NCBI GenBank assembly: GCA_964527325.1
Contig: CAZGNU010000026.1
Span: 1-22,273, forward strand
Reading direction: 5' to 3'
DNA from: UBA6164 sp964527325
Lineage (GTDB): Bacteria; Patescibacteriota; Gracilibacteria; BD1-5; UBA6164
Length of the DNA stretch: 22,273 bases
Below the pieces are notes generated by a model that saw only the letters and a list, made by a program, of their open reading frames with translations, did no database searches and was not told the origin of the DNA. The position numbers were made by a program, and so were the translations under genes. This document shows positions 7,265 through 17,998 of this stretch, piece by piece; position 1 is the first letter of the stretch; every line of letters begins with the position of its first letter.

Positions 7265-8531
7265 AATTCTCTAAACATATTGTAAATGCCCAATAATTTG
7301 TAATTCAAGGATTATCTGTTTTATAAATTACAGATCAATTTTTTACTCAATTTGTATTAAAAACTTTATAATAATAAATAGTTCATTCATAATCTGGAAT
7401 TAATTCATTTGTAATTTGCAAATTATTTCAAAAATCGGTATGTGGTAAAGATAAATCTGCAATAGAAATAATATTAGAATAAACTCAAAGTTCTGAGTAA
7501 TCAGTTGGACAAGTATTCGGTGTTGGAAATATTGGACTTCATTCAAAATCAAGAATAATTTTTATTTTTTTCAATATTCATCCTCAGATATCATAGTACG
7601 CATTATTATTGAACATATCAAGATAATCATCTGGTGTTAATGGTAATGGTCATCAGCTTGAGCTAGAAGTACTAGTACTCGATGATCATCATGAAGTACT
7701 AGTAGATGTTGAACTAGTACTTGATGTTGAGCTAGAGGTTGAAGAACTTGAATCAGTTCAATCTCAATCATTAGTTCAATCTCAATCATCGGTTCAGTCT
7801 CAATCATTAGTTCAGTCTCAATCATTAGTTCAATCTCAGTCATCAGTTCAATCTCAATCATTAGTTCAATCTCAGTCATCAGTTCAATCTCAATCATTAG
7901 TTCAGTCTCAATCATCGGTTCAGTCTCAGTCATCAGTTCAATCTCAATCATCTGTTGAATCTCAGTCATCAGTTCAATCTCAATCATTAGTTCAGTCTAA
8001 ATCATCATCTTGATTTTCTATATCATAATCAGGTTCTATATAGCTAAAATATTCTTCATCATCTAACTCTATTTTCTTTTTTTCTTTTTCAATTTCCTCT
8101 TCAATAATATCTTCTTCAACAGTTTCTTCTTCTGTTTCTTTTTCAATTTTTTCTTCAATCTTTTTTATTTCATCTTTTTCATCATTAGGCGTAGCTGAAA
8201 CTTTATTAATATTACTATTTTGTTTTGTAATATTTGTTGTTTCTTGAGTATTTACATTTATTGGTTCAGAAATATTTTTTTTATCAGCAAATTGATTTTT
8301 TTCAGTAGTTTTTGCTTCAATAGCTTTTTCTTCTCATGTTTTTTCAACCTTTTTAGTGATTTTTTTAATTATTTTTTCCTGAATAACCTCAGTAATAGGT
8401 TCATGCATATAAGTCTTATACAAATATCAAAAAGCAGATCAAAAAACTAAAACTCATAAGACAACAAGAAATACTTTTTTCTTGTTGTTTTGTAATGCAT
8501 ACATTATCTCATCAATTAAATCTTCAAACAT
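7263..8531 (-). CDS. Membrane-anchored surface protein with 13 Asp-Gly hexapeptide repeats
   Basis: A 422-residue product of unknown family. In order: a membrane span at residues 20-38 (VFLVVLGVLVFGSAFGYLY); an acidic/Lys-rich, probably helical stalk (about 40-175) full of Glu and Lys; a tract at 179-258 of 13 hexapeptides T[N/D]DGD[G/S]; a Ser/Thr-rich linker (about 259-295); and a C-terminal domain of about 125 residues with two Cys and many aromatics. The Asp-Gly repeats resemble calcium-binding thrombospondin type 3-like repeats. All 26 tract glycines are UGA. It starts 4 bases after the prepilin stop, so it is translated with it and probably acts with it at the cell surface. The C-terminal domain may be the binding tip; that is inference. 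Confidence 0.8.
7758..7997 (-). repeat. 18-base tandem repeat coding TxDGDG units
   Basis: Thirteen 18-base units, preceded by one Asp-Gly, encode T[N/D]DGD[G/S]. Gly is TGA in every unit. Variation lies in third positions (GAT/GAC, ACT/ACC), in AAT versus GAT/GAC at position 2, and in one TGA-to-TCA change giving Ser192. Confidence 0.9.
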
Positions 8532-8535
8532 GTTT

Positions 8536-9990
8536 TTATCTATATATAAGGGTAAAGTCATCAATTCATCATCCTGAAGCTTGAATATCTAAAGCAGGAT
8601 TTCAACTTAAATCAGTACTAGCATCAACTAGATTTTCCTTTTCAATGTTCGCAATTGTTAATTTTAAATTATTTCATGATACATTAAATTCAACTTGACT
8701 ATCTAAGTTAATTGTTTCAGTAGCAGTTACAGGATATCATGAAACATTAGATCATCAAACAATATTAATAATACTATATCAGGTAGGAGTAATTTCAACT
8801 CATAATCTGTTATTAATATCAGTATATTTTGCATAAGCAAAAATACTTCATCAACTAAAATCTTTTATAGTAAACATAATAGTTTTTTCCCTTGAAGTAA
8901 TTGGTAATACTGGTTCAGGAAAAACTACTCATGTATTTCAATCTGCTTTAGTTAATTCATTTAATGAAATAATATATGATCCATCAACTAAGGTTCATGT
9001 CCTAGTCCATTGTCAATATGAATCAGGAGTATATAAACCAACTAATTCTGTACCATTTGAAGCAGTAAAAAAGTCATTAAATATATTTCATTCTGTAGGA
9101 TTTTGTAATTCTTTGATTAAATCAGGATGTACAACTATTCAATTATTTGCTAATTTTTCTAGCATTCATTGCTTAAAAGGATTTTTATTAAAATTGTAAA
9201 TAATCTCTTTAAAATCTTCATTTCAATTTAATTGTTGATAAGAAATAGCAAGTTTTGAAATATATAAATTTAATTGATCCAGTGTGTCAATTGAACAACC
9301 ATTTAAAACTTCACTTATAGTAAATAACGATGATGATGATAAATTATCAATTTTTGGAATAAATGTTTGTGTATAATTGTTACTTCAATCATGAACGAAT
9401 CCAAAATCACCTCATGAAGATAATGCTCATGTAGAAGATAAATTATTTACAAATAAACTTGGAACAGTAACTAATGTACAAGTAGCTCATGTCTTTGAAC
9501 TTACATCAAATAAATCATAATCTCATGAAACATATGAACTTGCATTGTTTTCTGAGATTGCATTTGCTTGAGAAATTGACTGTGAACCAAGAGACAAATA
9601 AGTTCATTCAAAAATAGTTCAAATTTGAAATTTTGTTCTGTTGTTGATTACTGAATAATCATATTCAATTTCAAATAATGGATCAACAGCCTTTTTTGAT
9701 AAATTATTTAAAGACCTATATACTTGATCATCATACCTTCATTGATACCATAATAATCATCAGTTATAAGTAACTCATGTATAAGTAGCTGGGAGTGGAT
9801 ATTTTCATGTTTCAACCTCAAATATTCAAAGAGACTGTTTTATTTGTGATATATCAGTAACTCTAACTGAATTTCTTGAACTTTTTCAATAATCTAAAAG
9901 TGATATAAAAGCAATTGTTCATAAAATTGCTATAATTACTACAACAACAATTAATTCAACTAATGTAAATGCTGATTTATTATTTTTCAT
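8536..9990 (-). CDS. Large type IV prepilin-like protein
   Basis: A 484-residue protein with a class III (prepilin) signal: MKNNKSA then FTLVELIVVVVIIAIL. Cleavage is expected between Ala7 and Phe8, placing the conserved Glu at mature position 5 (Glu12). The single hydrophobic N-terminal helix would pack in a pilus or pseudopilus core. The rest is a large Ser/Asn/Thr-rich extracellular domain with scattered Cys and no family I recognise. Its length is several times that of a normal major pilin, so a minor pilin, tip adhesin or pseudopilin is more likely. No pilus ATPase, PilC or prepilin peptidase is in the window. It is followed 4 bases later by the Asp-Gly repeat protein. Confidence 0.85.
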
Positions 9991-10004
9991 AATTTTTTAT
10001 TAAT

Positions 10005-10035
10005 ATTATAATAATATGTAATTTATTGTACTCAA
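10005..10035 (-). promoter_or_regulatory. Candidate promoter for the prepilin/repeat-protein pair
   Basis: Minus strand TTGAGT (10030-10035), 19-base spacer, perfect TATAAT (10005-10010), 14 bases before the prepilin ATG. The spacer is long and the leader would be only a few bases. A weak hairpin with T-rich flank at about 10043-10059 may end ispA transcripts just before it. Confidence 0.35.
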
Positions 10036-10100
10036 AAAAAACAAAAAAACTAAAGTTTTCTTCAATTTTTATCTTTACAAAGAGAAAATTTTATTTTTAA

Positions 10101-11003
10101 TTATTTTTTTCTTGTAGAAATATAGTTAATAATAAATCCTATTTTTTCTGATTTTAAATTTTTTGATAATTCTAAACATTCTCATATTCAGTTATTTAAA
10201 TAGGTTTTTGTGTTATCTAATCACATAAAATGAACGAATCATTTATTTTCTCATCATACACTCTTACCAGTTTCTTCAAAGCTTCATTCAAAATCCAATA
10301 AATCATCCTTAACCTGAAAAGCTAGTCATAATTTTTTTCAAAATTCAGAATATTTTTTTATTTTTCAATCGTTTCATGATAATAATATTCATCAAATAAT
10401 AGAAATATTTATTAATGCTCAAGTTTTTTTATTATGTATTTCAATTAAATTTTCAAGTGTCAATATATTTGGATTATTTTCATAAAACAAGTCTAAAACT
10501 TGTCATCCTAGCATTCATTTAAATCATACAGCTTCTCAAAAAAGCTTTATTAATTTAATATTATTAATTTCTGAAATAACTTCAAATGCAAGAGTATTTA
10601 ATAAATCTCAAACTAGTATTCCATTTACCTCAGAATACTTTTTCCATGTAGTTAATTCTCATCTTCTATGTGTATCATTATCCATAGCTGGTAAGTCATC
10701 ATGAACCAGTGAATAAGAATGTAGTAACTCTATTGCAATACAAAACTTTATAATATCATCACTTTCTCTTATATCTTCAAAATCTTTTCAAGAAAATATT
10801 AAATAAAATTCTAAAGCAAGAATGGGTCTAATTTTTTTTCATCATTTAACAGCATAAAAAGTTGCTTCTTTAGTCACATCTAATCATTTGTTTTTTTCAC
10901 CTTTAAAATAATCTATTAAATAATTATTTATAGATTTTTCTATTAATATTTTATATTCATTATACCAAGTTGGTAACATAATCTCTATATTAATTGTATT
11001 CAT
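10101..11003 (-). CDS. ispA: Polyprenyl (farnesyl-type) diphosphate synthase
   Basis: A 300-residue trans-prenyltransferase that condenses isopentenyl diphosphate onto allylic diphosphates. Marks: GGKKIRP (54-60), the first Asp-rich motif DDLPAMD (102-108, bacterial DDx4D form) preceded by HSYSLVH, GGQVLDL, KTGALI, and the second motif KDDLLDFEG. The HSYSLVHDDLPAMD form is that of IspA farnesyl/geranylgeranyl synthases; chain length cannot be fixed by eye. It follows uppS on the same strand and could supply its allylic primer. The ATG directly touches a palindromic repeat (AAAGGGGATG), leaving no normal spacing for a Shine-Dalgarno. An in-frame ATG at 10979 is an alternative start. Confidence 0.9.
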
Positions 11004-11739
<736 letters not shown>

Positions 11740-11742
11740 ATT

Positions 11743-13494
11743 TTAACTTATTATTAAATTATCTGGATTAGCTAATTTAAAGAAATGTTTTTTATTTTTC
11801 ATTAGCTTTTCGTAATTTCAACTCTCAATTATTTCTCAATTTTTCAGCATAAATATTTTATCAACATTTTTAATCGTAGATAGTCTATGAGCAATAATTA
11901 TTGTTGTTCTTCATTTCATTAGTTTTTCAAGTGCTATTTGTACTTTTTTCTCTGTTTTATTATCAAGTGCCGATGTAGCCTCATCTAGTATTAATATTTT
12001 TGGATCTTTTAGAAATAACCTCGCTATTGCTAGTCTTTGTTTTTCTCATCAGCTAAGTTTTAATCCTCTTTCTCAAATCAATGTATCTATTCAATCCTCT
12101 AAATCAAAAACAAAATTTGCTTCTGCTTTTTTTAATGCTTTTTCAATTTGTTTTTTTGTAGCTTTAGAATCAGCAAACAGTAGATTTTCTTTAATGGTTA
12201 AGTTAAATAAACTACTGTCTTGAGTAATGACTCAGATTTGCTTTCTAAAATGTTTTAAATTTAATTTTTTAATATTGATTCAATCAATAGAAATTTTTCA
12301 TTCTTTTACTGACCAGAATCTTAAAAACAAATTTATTATAGTAGACTTCCCTGCTCATGTATTTCAAACAAAGGCAATTTTTTTTCATTTTCAAACTTTA
12401 AAATTTAAATTTTTTAATATTTTTTTCTTTTTGTAAGCAAAATTTATATTTTCAAACTCTATTAATCATTTAAACTTTATTTTTTTTCATTTATTACCTT
12501 CATGTTCATTATCTAATTTTCAAAATTCTTCATAAAATTTTTGAGAAGCTGTTATCCATCTTTGAACATGTCATAGTCTAGAAAATAAAAATCCTAAACC
12601 AAAATATAACCATCAAATATATGAAAAGAATAAAAATAATGTAGCAAAAGTCATTGTTCATTCAAGTATAAAATATACTCATGATCACAAAACTAAAAAT
12701 CTAGAAATAGTTGTAAAACCAGCTATATACATATCAGAAATAGTCCATCATTTTTCAATACTCATTTGTTTATCATATGTTCTATCAAGTTTATTACTTA
12801 TTTTTTTTATAAATCTATTTTCTATTGTAAGAGTTTTAACTAATGAAAATACGCTCATAGAATTTCATAAATCTTTATAAACTGATTCCCAATGCTTATC
12901 TATTTTTCTTTGAACTGGATATAATTTTTTAAAGAATAATGTACTAGCAATAACCATTATTGGTAGCATTATTAAAGTAATAGATGCCATAACTGGATCA
13001 ATATAGTATAATAAAACAATTACAAATATTATACCACTTCAACTTTTTATTAAATCCAAAAAGAAAAAATTAAAAAGCGCATATTGTGCTTCTAGTCATC
13101 TATCAAATATCTTATAAATACTTCAAACATCCTTATCTAAATATTTTGGGAAAGTCATATTTATGATTTTTTTTGAATATTTTTTTGTTAGATTTGTATA
13201 ATTTTTAAGGACTAATCTCGTTACAAAATTATATCTATATACTAATAATGATCATGTAGAAACTACAATAAAAATTCCCCAAACTATCATCATTTTAAAA
13301 AAATATCATTTATTAAAATCTCAAGTTTTAATAAATCATTCTATTATTTTTACTACTTGTGTGAAAAATATTGGTTCAAGATATAAAAGTATTGCGACAA
13401 TGACACCAAAAAAAACTACAAAAATAAATTTTGGTATTCATGTAGTTTTTAGAAATTCTTTGAATATTTTTTTTATGATTTGTTTATTGTTCAT
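11743..13494 (-). CDS. ABC transporter, fused membrane and ATPase domains (exporter type)
   Basis: A 583-residue half-transporter that would act as a dimer in the membrane. The first about 330 residues hold hydrophobic spans of an ABC exporter membrane domain (for example FIFVVFFGVIVAILLYL). The ATPase domain has Walker A GNTGAGKST (377-385), signature LSGGE (480-484), Walker B ILILDE (D504, E505), and the H-loop IIIAHRLST. Walker A has two UGA glycines and the signature has two more. It resembles MsbA/multidrug exporters. Substrate is unknown; tight linkage to uppS makes a lipid-linked or envelope substrate plausible, as inference. It lies downstream of secF with a family A repeat between. 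Confidence 0.93.
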
Positions 13495-13512
13495 AAGTTT
13501 TTATTACCTTAT

Positions 13513-13552
13513 ATTCCCTCTCCTGGTAGGGGAGGGTTAGGGAGGGGTTTTT
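13513..13552 (-). repeat. Palindromic repeat family A, copy 5, at the secF 3' end
   Basis: On the minus strand ACCCCTCCCTAACCCTCCCC, then TACCAGGAGAGGGAAT; nearly identical to copies 1 and 3. It begins at the secF stop codon (13551-13553). Confidence 0.8.
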
Positions 13553-14567
13553 ACACAACTATTTTATCTTCATTATTAACAACTACTTTTTTATACTTAC
13601 TTAATTTTTTATTTTTATTTACTTGATACAAAATTGGTGAAGCTATGAATATTGAACTATAAGTACCAACAAGTGTACCAAATATCATTACTAAGATGAA
13701 ACCTGAGATTGTTTCTGGTCAGAAAAAGAATACTGTAGTTAATACGAAAAGTAAAGTTAAACTTGTATAGATACTTCTAGTAATAGTTTCTGAAATAGAT
13801 TTATTTATAATTTGCTTAAGATTTTTTCAATGTTTTCAATGCTTACCAGCATATTTTTTTAAGTTCGATCTAATTCTATCAAATACAACAATTGTATCAT
13901 TAATAGAATAACCAAGTATTGTTAATAGTGCTGTAATAAAGAAAGTATCTATTTGAAATTCTGGTAAATACATAGATGTAAGAATGTATGCTCATGTAGA
14001 TAATATAACATCATGAAAAAGTGTAACAATTGTTATTAAACCAAATGAAAATACACTTATTCATGATACTACTCATGAAAATGAAAATGTAACATAAAAA
14101 GTAATTGCAACTATAGCTAATGCCAAAGTAATAAAAGCAGTATTTTTTATATAATCACCGAAACTTTTTCAGATATTTATATATTTAGTTTCTTTTACAG
14201 TGTCATCTTGTTTTTTGATAGTTTCAAATACATTATCTTTGAATGTATTTTTTAAATTTTCAAGTTCTTTATCACTAGAATTATCATAAAATCATACAAC
14301 AACAGCTAATTGTTTTTCTCATGTAATTGAATATGCACTTATGTTATTTATTACCTCTTCTTCACTATTAAATGCATCTTTTTGTGTGCTTAATTCAGTT
14401 TTAACCGCATCAATATTTACAGAATTTTCATATTCATACTCCATTTGTATACCTCATGTCATATCAATACCAAGGTTTAATTTAGGTACTAATATAAGCA
14501 TTATAGAAATAATAAATAATACTCCAGAAATACCTAAAAAAACGATTCTATTCTTCAAAATATCCAT
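13551..14567 (-). CDS. secF: Protein-export membrane protein SecF
   Basis: A 338-residue RND-type membrane protein that, with SecD, uses the proton gradient to help the Sec translocon release exported proteins. An N-terminal span is followed by LGIDMTGGIQMEY (the SecF GIDFTGG motif, here with two UGA glycines) and an extracytoplasmic domain. Five more spans include LTILGYSINDTIVVFDRIR, the family's hallmark. Length is normal. SecD is not in the window, so it is either encoded elsewhere or upstream of a different unit; the gene before secF is divergent (DedA). No Shine-Dalgarno sequence. Confidence 0.94.
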
Positions 14568-14601
14568 AATTTAACTTTTATTCTTAATTAATAATAGCAT
14601 T

Positions 14602-14628
14602 ATTGTATTCAAAATCAGAAAAAAGCAA
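14602..14628 (-). promoter_or_regulatory. Candidate secF promoter
   Basis: Minus strand TTGCTT (14623-14628), 15-base spacer, TACAAT (14602-14607), 34 bases before the ATG. It lies in the 125-base divergent region between secF and the DedA gene. Confidence 0.3.
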
Positions 14629-14692
14629 GTGAGACTTTGTTTTTTAATAAAAATAAATAAACTAATTAAAATTTTATTTAATTAATTAAAAA

Positions 14693-15463
14693 ATGCTTAA
14701 AAGAACAATAAAAAAAATAGTACAAACTATTTTTCATTTACTAAACGTGCTTCTAATAGTACTATCTCTAGCTCTTGCTATAATTTCGATATTCAAAAAA
14801 GAATGGATATTGAATTTTATTGAATGGATGAAAATAGTGATTGAATCACTTTGAATGTGGAATTATCTAATAGCCGGTACAAGTAGTTTGATTGAAGCAT
14901 TTCCTGTATTATGAGTAGTTGTACCATGACAAAATATACTTCTAATAGTCGGATGATTTTTCTGAAATATCTCAAATACAAATCTAGCACTTGTTGTAGT
15001 AATAGCATCAATATGAGCAATTATATGAAACTATGTATGATATATGCTATGAGTACATTACTGAGATAGTTTTTTCAAAAAATATGGTTACTGGTTTTGA
15101 ATATGACTTACAGAGGTTAGATACCTAAAAAAATGAATTGATAAATGGTGAGCTTGGTGAATAATTGTCTGAAAATTTCATCCTATGACTAGAGCTTTCT
15201 TACCATTCATAGCATGAAGCATGTGAATGCACAACAGAAAATTCATGCTCTACAACACAATCTGATCAATAGTCCGGGCTATAATCATAATCGTACTATG
15301 AGTAATATTCGTAGAATTCTACGAAACAATAATTGAATATATCTGAACAATAATGATGATAGTATTCGCTTGAGTTTGAATTTATGTATACAAATACAAA
15401 AAGAAAGAGTTTATGCAATATATTAAGGAAAAAAATGAGGAAATGGAGGAGTTAGCAAAATAA
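14693..15463 (+). CDS. DedA/SNARE-associated family membrane protein
   Basis: A 256-residue multi-span protein of the DedA (PF09335) family, whose members move polyprenyl-phosphate or phospholipid across the membrane and support envelope integrity. Family marks are the re-entrant ESL...IEAFPVLGVVVPGQNILLIVGGF block (about residues 64-90), the GYWFGIG...W stretch, and GKFHPMTRAFLPFIAGSMGM with the conserved Arg. UGA gives most glycines. The C-terminus is a short charged tail (KEKNEEMEELAK). It is monocistronic, with no Shine-Dalgarno sequence and a terminator right after the stop. Undecaprenyl-phosphate recycling would fit the nearby uppS, but which substrate it moves is not visible. Confidence 0.88.
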
Positions 15464-15469
15464 TACGTC

Positions 15470-15503
15470 AAAAGACTAGAAAATATAATTTTCTAGTCTT
15501 TTT
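15470..15503. terminator. Intrinsic terminator after the DedA gene
   Basis: A 14-bp stem AAAGACTAGAAAAT / ATTTTCTAGTCTTT with loop ATA, followed by a T run; starts 7 bases after the stop. Palindromic, so it may also serve the convergent gene at 15519. Confidence 0.85.
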
Positions 15504-15518
15504 TTACCTACTTAAGGT

Positions 15519-15917
15519 TTAATCATAATCCAATAATTTAAATTTATCCAAAAGTAAATATCCTAAAAAGAAAAAGATAGATGAATAAAAAAATAATGGG
15601 TAGTAAGTAATAGTTGCAAATAATGATTCACTGTTTTCATTAAAATATTTATAAATACCTAAAGAAATACAGCCATAAAAGAAAAAAGGTGCAACATATT
15701 TACCTACATGATAGACAAATACAGAAAAATAACAAATACTAACCAAAATATTATGTATCGGAAAAGGTAAACGTATTTTTTCAAATTCTTTTCGTTCTTT
15801 TCTATGAATATTCAGGTCTTCTTCTGTATAATCATATCCAAACATTGCCTGTAACTCTTGTTCACATATTCTACATTTTGAACAATCACCAGGACACTTT
15901 TTCATTTTTATAAACAT
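15519..15917 (-). CDS. Atypical small membrane protein with N-terminal Cys cluster
   Basis: A 132-residue product, not recognised. Residues 5-19 hold a four-cysteine cluster (KKCPGDCSKCRICEQE), which could bind zinc or an Fe-S centre. Two or three hydrophobic spans follow (ILVSICYFSVFVYHV, YVAPFFFYGCISLGIYKYF, LFFYSSIFFFLGYLLL). All six glycines use GGN codons and none uses UGA, so it reads the same in the standard code. It has the only strong Shine-Dalgarno in the window (AAGGAGGG, 4 bases before the ATG). Both traits differ from every neighbour and suggest recent acquisition from a standard-code bacterium. A second ATG lies 4 codons on; spacing favours the first. Confidence 0.75.
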   Translation of the reverse strand: MFIKMKKCPGDCSKCRICEQELQAMFGYDYTEEDLNIHRKERKEFEKIRLPFPIHNILVSICYFSVFVYHVGKYVAPFFFYGCISLGIYKYFNENSESLFATITYYPLFFYSSIFFFLGYLLLDKFKLLDYD

Positions 15918-15927
15918 AAAACCCTCC
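15918..15927 (-). promoter_or_regulatory. Strong Shine-Dalgarno sequence, unusual here
   Basis: Minus strand AGGAGGG then TTTT and ATG. No other gene in the window has a comparable site at the right distance, so it marks this gene as different and fixes its start. Confidence 0.7.
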
Positions 15928-15933
15928 TTTTAT

Positions 15934-15961
15934 TTGTTTTTGTTTTAATTATAAGTATAAT
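15934..15961 (+). promoter_or_regulatory. Promoter for the RNA m5C methyltransferase gene
   Basis: TTGTTT (15934-15939), 16-base spacer, perfect TATAAT (15956-15961), 39 bases before the ATG at 16001. Confidence 0.5.
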
Positions 15962-16000
15962 GAATTATATATAAAATATTAAAAATGTCTAATAAATATT

Positions 16001-16954
16001 ATGCTAAAAAAATTACCTAAAGAATTAACGGATAGATTAAAGGAAATATACACAAAAGAAGAATTAGAAATAATTGATTCTGGTTTTAACTGTGAACAGA
16101 GAAAAACTAGTTTTAGAATTAATACATTAAAAACAACTACCAAAGAAATACTTGAAATAATGAAAGAAAATAATCTGGAAGTTGAAAAAGTAAATTTTTT
16201 AAAAAATTGATATATTCTATTAAATTGAAAAGAAAGTGATTTATGGAACCTAGATATTTTTAAACAAGGTAAAATCTATCTTCAATCAATATCTAGTCAA
16301 ATGCCTATTGATTTTCTTGACTTAGAAGATTTTAATAAAGTTTTAGATATAACTGCAGCACCTGGAGGAAAAACTTCACAAGCTTGTGCATTACTAAAAA
16401 ATACGTGAGAGGTTGTAGCTAATGATAATAATCAGATTAGAATCGATAAATTAAATTTTACACTAAACAGACAATGATGTAAAAATGCAAAAGTTATTAA
16501 AACTGATGCAAGGTTAATTTGAGAAAAAAATGAGGAATATAAAGAATATTTTGATCATATAATTGCAGATCTACCTTGTAGTGCTGAGTGAAAAATAAAC
16601 CTAAACAAAGAAAAGTCATACTGATTCTGGAACCCGTGAGTAGTAAAAAGAAACTTCAAACTTCAAAAAGAAATACTAAATGCAATTATTCCTCTACTAA
16701 AAACTTGATGAACACTTATGTATTCAACATGCACACTAGCACCAGAAGAAAACGAAGCAGTTGTTCATATGATTCTATCACTTTACCCAGAACTTCAAAT
16801 CCAAGACATTAACATTGACTACAAATACTCAAAAGAAGGACTAAAATGATTTTGAAAACATGTATATAGAAAAGATGTAAGGAAAGGTGTTAGAATATTA
16901 CCAAATGAAGAAACAGAAGGGTTCTTTATTGCAAAGTTTAAAAAAGTCTCGTAA
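16001..16954 (+). CDS. RNA m5C methyltransferase (RsmB/RsmF, NOL1/NOP2/Sun family)
   Basis: A 317-residue SAM-dependent enzyme that methylates cytosine C5 in rRNA or tRNA. An N-terminal RNA-binding segment (KTSFRINTLKT) leads into SAM motif I, DITAAPGGKTSQ. Motif IV is DLPCS with Cys193 (resolving) and motif VI is YSTCT with the nucleophile Cys244, followed by EENEAVV. Both cysteines are where the family needs them. The C-terminus (GVRILPNEETEGFFIAKFKK) matches the usual R..P....TEGFF ending. The protein is short, lacking the NusB domain of RsmB and the PUA tail of E. coli RsmF. The exact target base cannot be named. The stop codon lies inside its own terminator. Confidence 0.92.
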
Positions 16955-16970
16955 TTACGAGACTTTTTTT
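16940..16970. terminator. Bidirectional intrinsic terminator
   Basis: A perfect stem AAAAAAGTCTCGT / ACGAGACTTTTTT with loop AATT. The methyltransferase TAA (16952-16954) is in the hairpin, and the convergent antiporter's stop (16969-16971) is at its foot. The GTCTC/GAGAC core recurs at 20879-20904. Confidence 0.9.
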
Positions 16971-17925
16971 ATAAAACACTATAACCCAAATATCAAATAT
17001 AACTCAAATAAGCAATAAATAATATTGCTCACTCTGGCTTAACCAAGAAATTCTTTTTAAAAGTAAAAGCTGCAATTAATATTGCTAAGCTAGCAAGTAA
17101 CTCGATAGTTAAATCAAAATGCATTCATTCATATCATTTTAATGGATTAATTAATCACGTGATTCATAAAATCCAAACAGTATTAAAAATATTTGATCAA
17201 ACTATTCATCAAATAGCCATATCTGTATTTTTTTTGAATGCTGCCATCATACTAGCTGCTAGTTCTGGTAAACTTGTTCAAATAGCAACTATTGTAACTC
17301 AAACAAAAGACATTGGTAATCAAAATCCTGTTGCTATATTTACAGCACTATTAACTATTAATTTTCATCAAATAATTAATCAAGCTAATCATCAAATAAT
17401 ATAAATTATAGATTTTATTTTTGATAATTCTTCTATTGATTTTCATTCTACTTTTTCTTCTTTTCTCTCAGCTCTATCTTTTGGTTGTTTTGCAATTGTA
17501 TACGTATAATACAAAAAAATAGAAAAAAATATTAAAAGTATAAATGAATCCAATCTTGATAACATTCCATCATATAAGAGTCAAAATAATACAGCAGAAA
17601 CAAATATTACAAATGGGATTTCCTTACGGACGGTAGATTTTGGCATCGCAATAGGATATATTAGAGATGTTAATCATAAAATTAATAAAATATTTGAAAT
17701 ATTACTTCAGATTATATTTGAAATTGCTAAATCAGTTTCACCTGAAAATGCTGACATCATATTTACTACTAATTCTGGTGCACTTGTACCAAAAGCAACT
17801 ATTGTTAATCAAATCACAAGTGATGAAATTCCATATTGTTTTGCAATTGATGATGCTCAATCAACTAGGCTGTCAGCTCATTTTATTAGCATTGCAAAAC
17901 CTGCAATTAAAACAAGAAAATCCAT
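16969..17925 (-). CDS. Calcium/sodium antiporter-like protein, CaCA superfamily
   Basis: A 318-residue inner-membrane exchanger of the YrbG/K-dependent Na/Ca type, with two inverted five-span halves. Both alpha repeats are clear: GLTIVAFGTSAPELVVNMMSA in the first half and GVTIVAIGTSLPELAASMMAA in the second, each with the ion-binding Glu and a following GSN (IIGSNISN, IVGSNIFN). A charged cytoplasmic loop (KQPKDRAERKEEKVEGKSIEEL) joins the halves. Length matches the family. It probably removes calcium from the cell, but direction and ion are family knowledge only. It starts 73 bases after ychF with a family B repeat between, and ends at a terminator shared with the convergent methyltransferase gene. 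Confidence 0.9.
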
Positions 17926-17952
17926 AAAATTAAATTAAAATATAATAGTTTA

Positions 17953-17998
17953 AGCTTCCTTTAGTATTAAAGGAAGCTCCCGAAGGGTGATGGATTAT
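17953..17998 (+). repeat. Two-hairpin repeat family B, copy 3, abutting the ychF stop
   Basis: CTTCCTTTA-GTAT-TAAAGGAAG, then CCC-GAA-GGG, then TGATGGATTAT. It ends at the base before the ychF stop triplet (17999-18001). Confidence 0.85.

Noticed and set aside
7637..7987. Standard-code minus-strand reading frame with MIEIELMTE-type repeats
   Set aside because: It is a shadow in another frame of the TxDGDG repeat tract, which is open under code 25 within a longer gene that has membrane and C-terminal domains.
7758..7997. CRISPR-like regular repeat array
   Set aside because: Units are 18 bases, contiguous, with no spacers, and translate as a regular hexapeptide.
16588..16812. Plus-strand 74-codon ORF with Lys/Ser/Arg-rich product
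   Set aside because: It is a frame-shifted shadow of the m5C methyltransferase, covering its motif IV-VI region.
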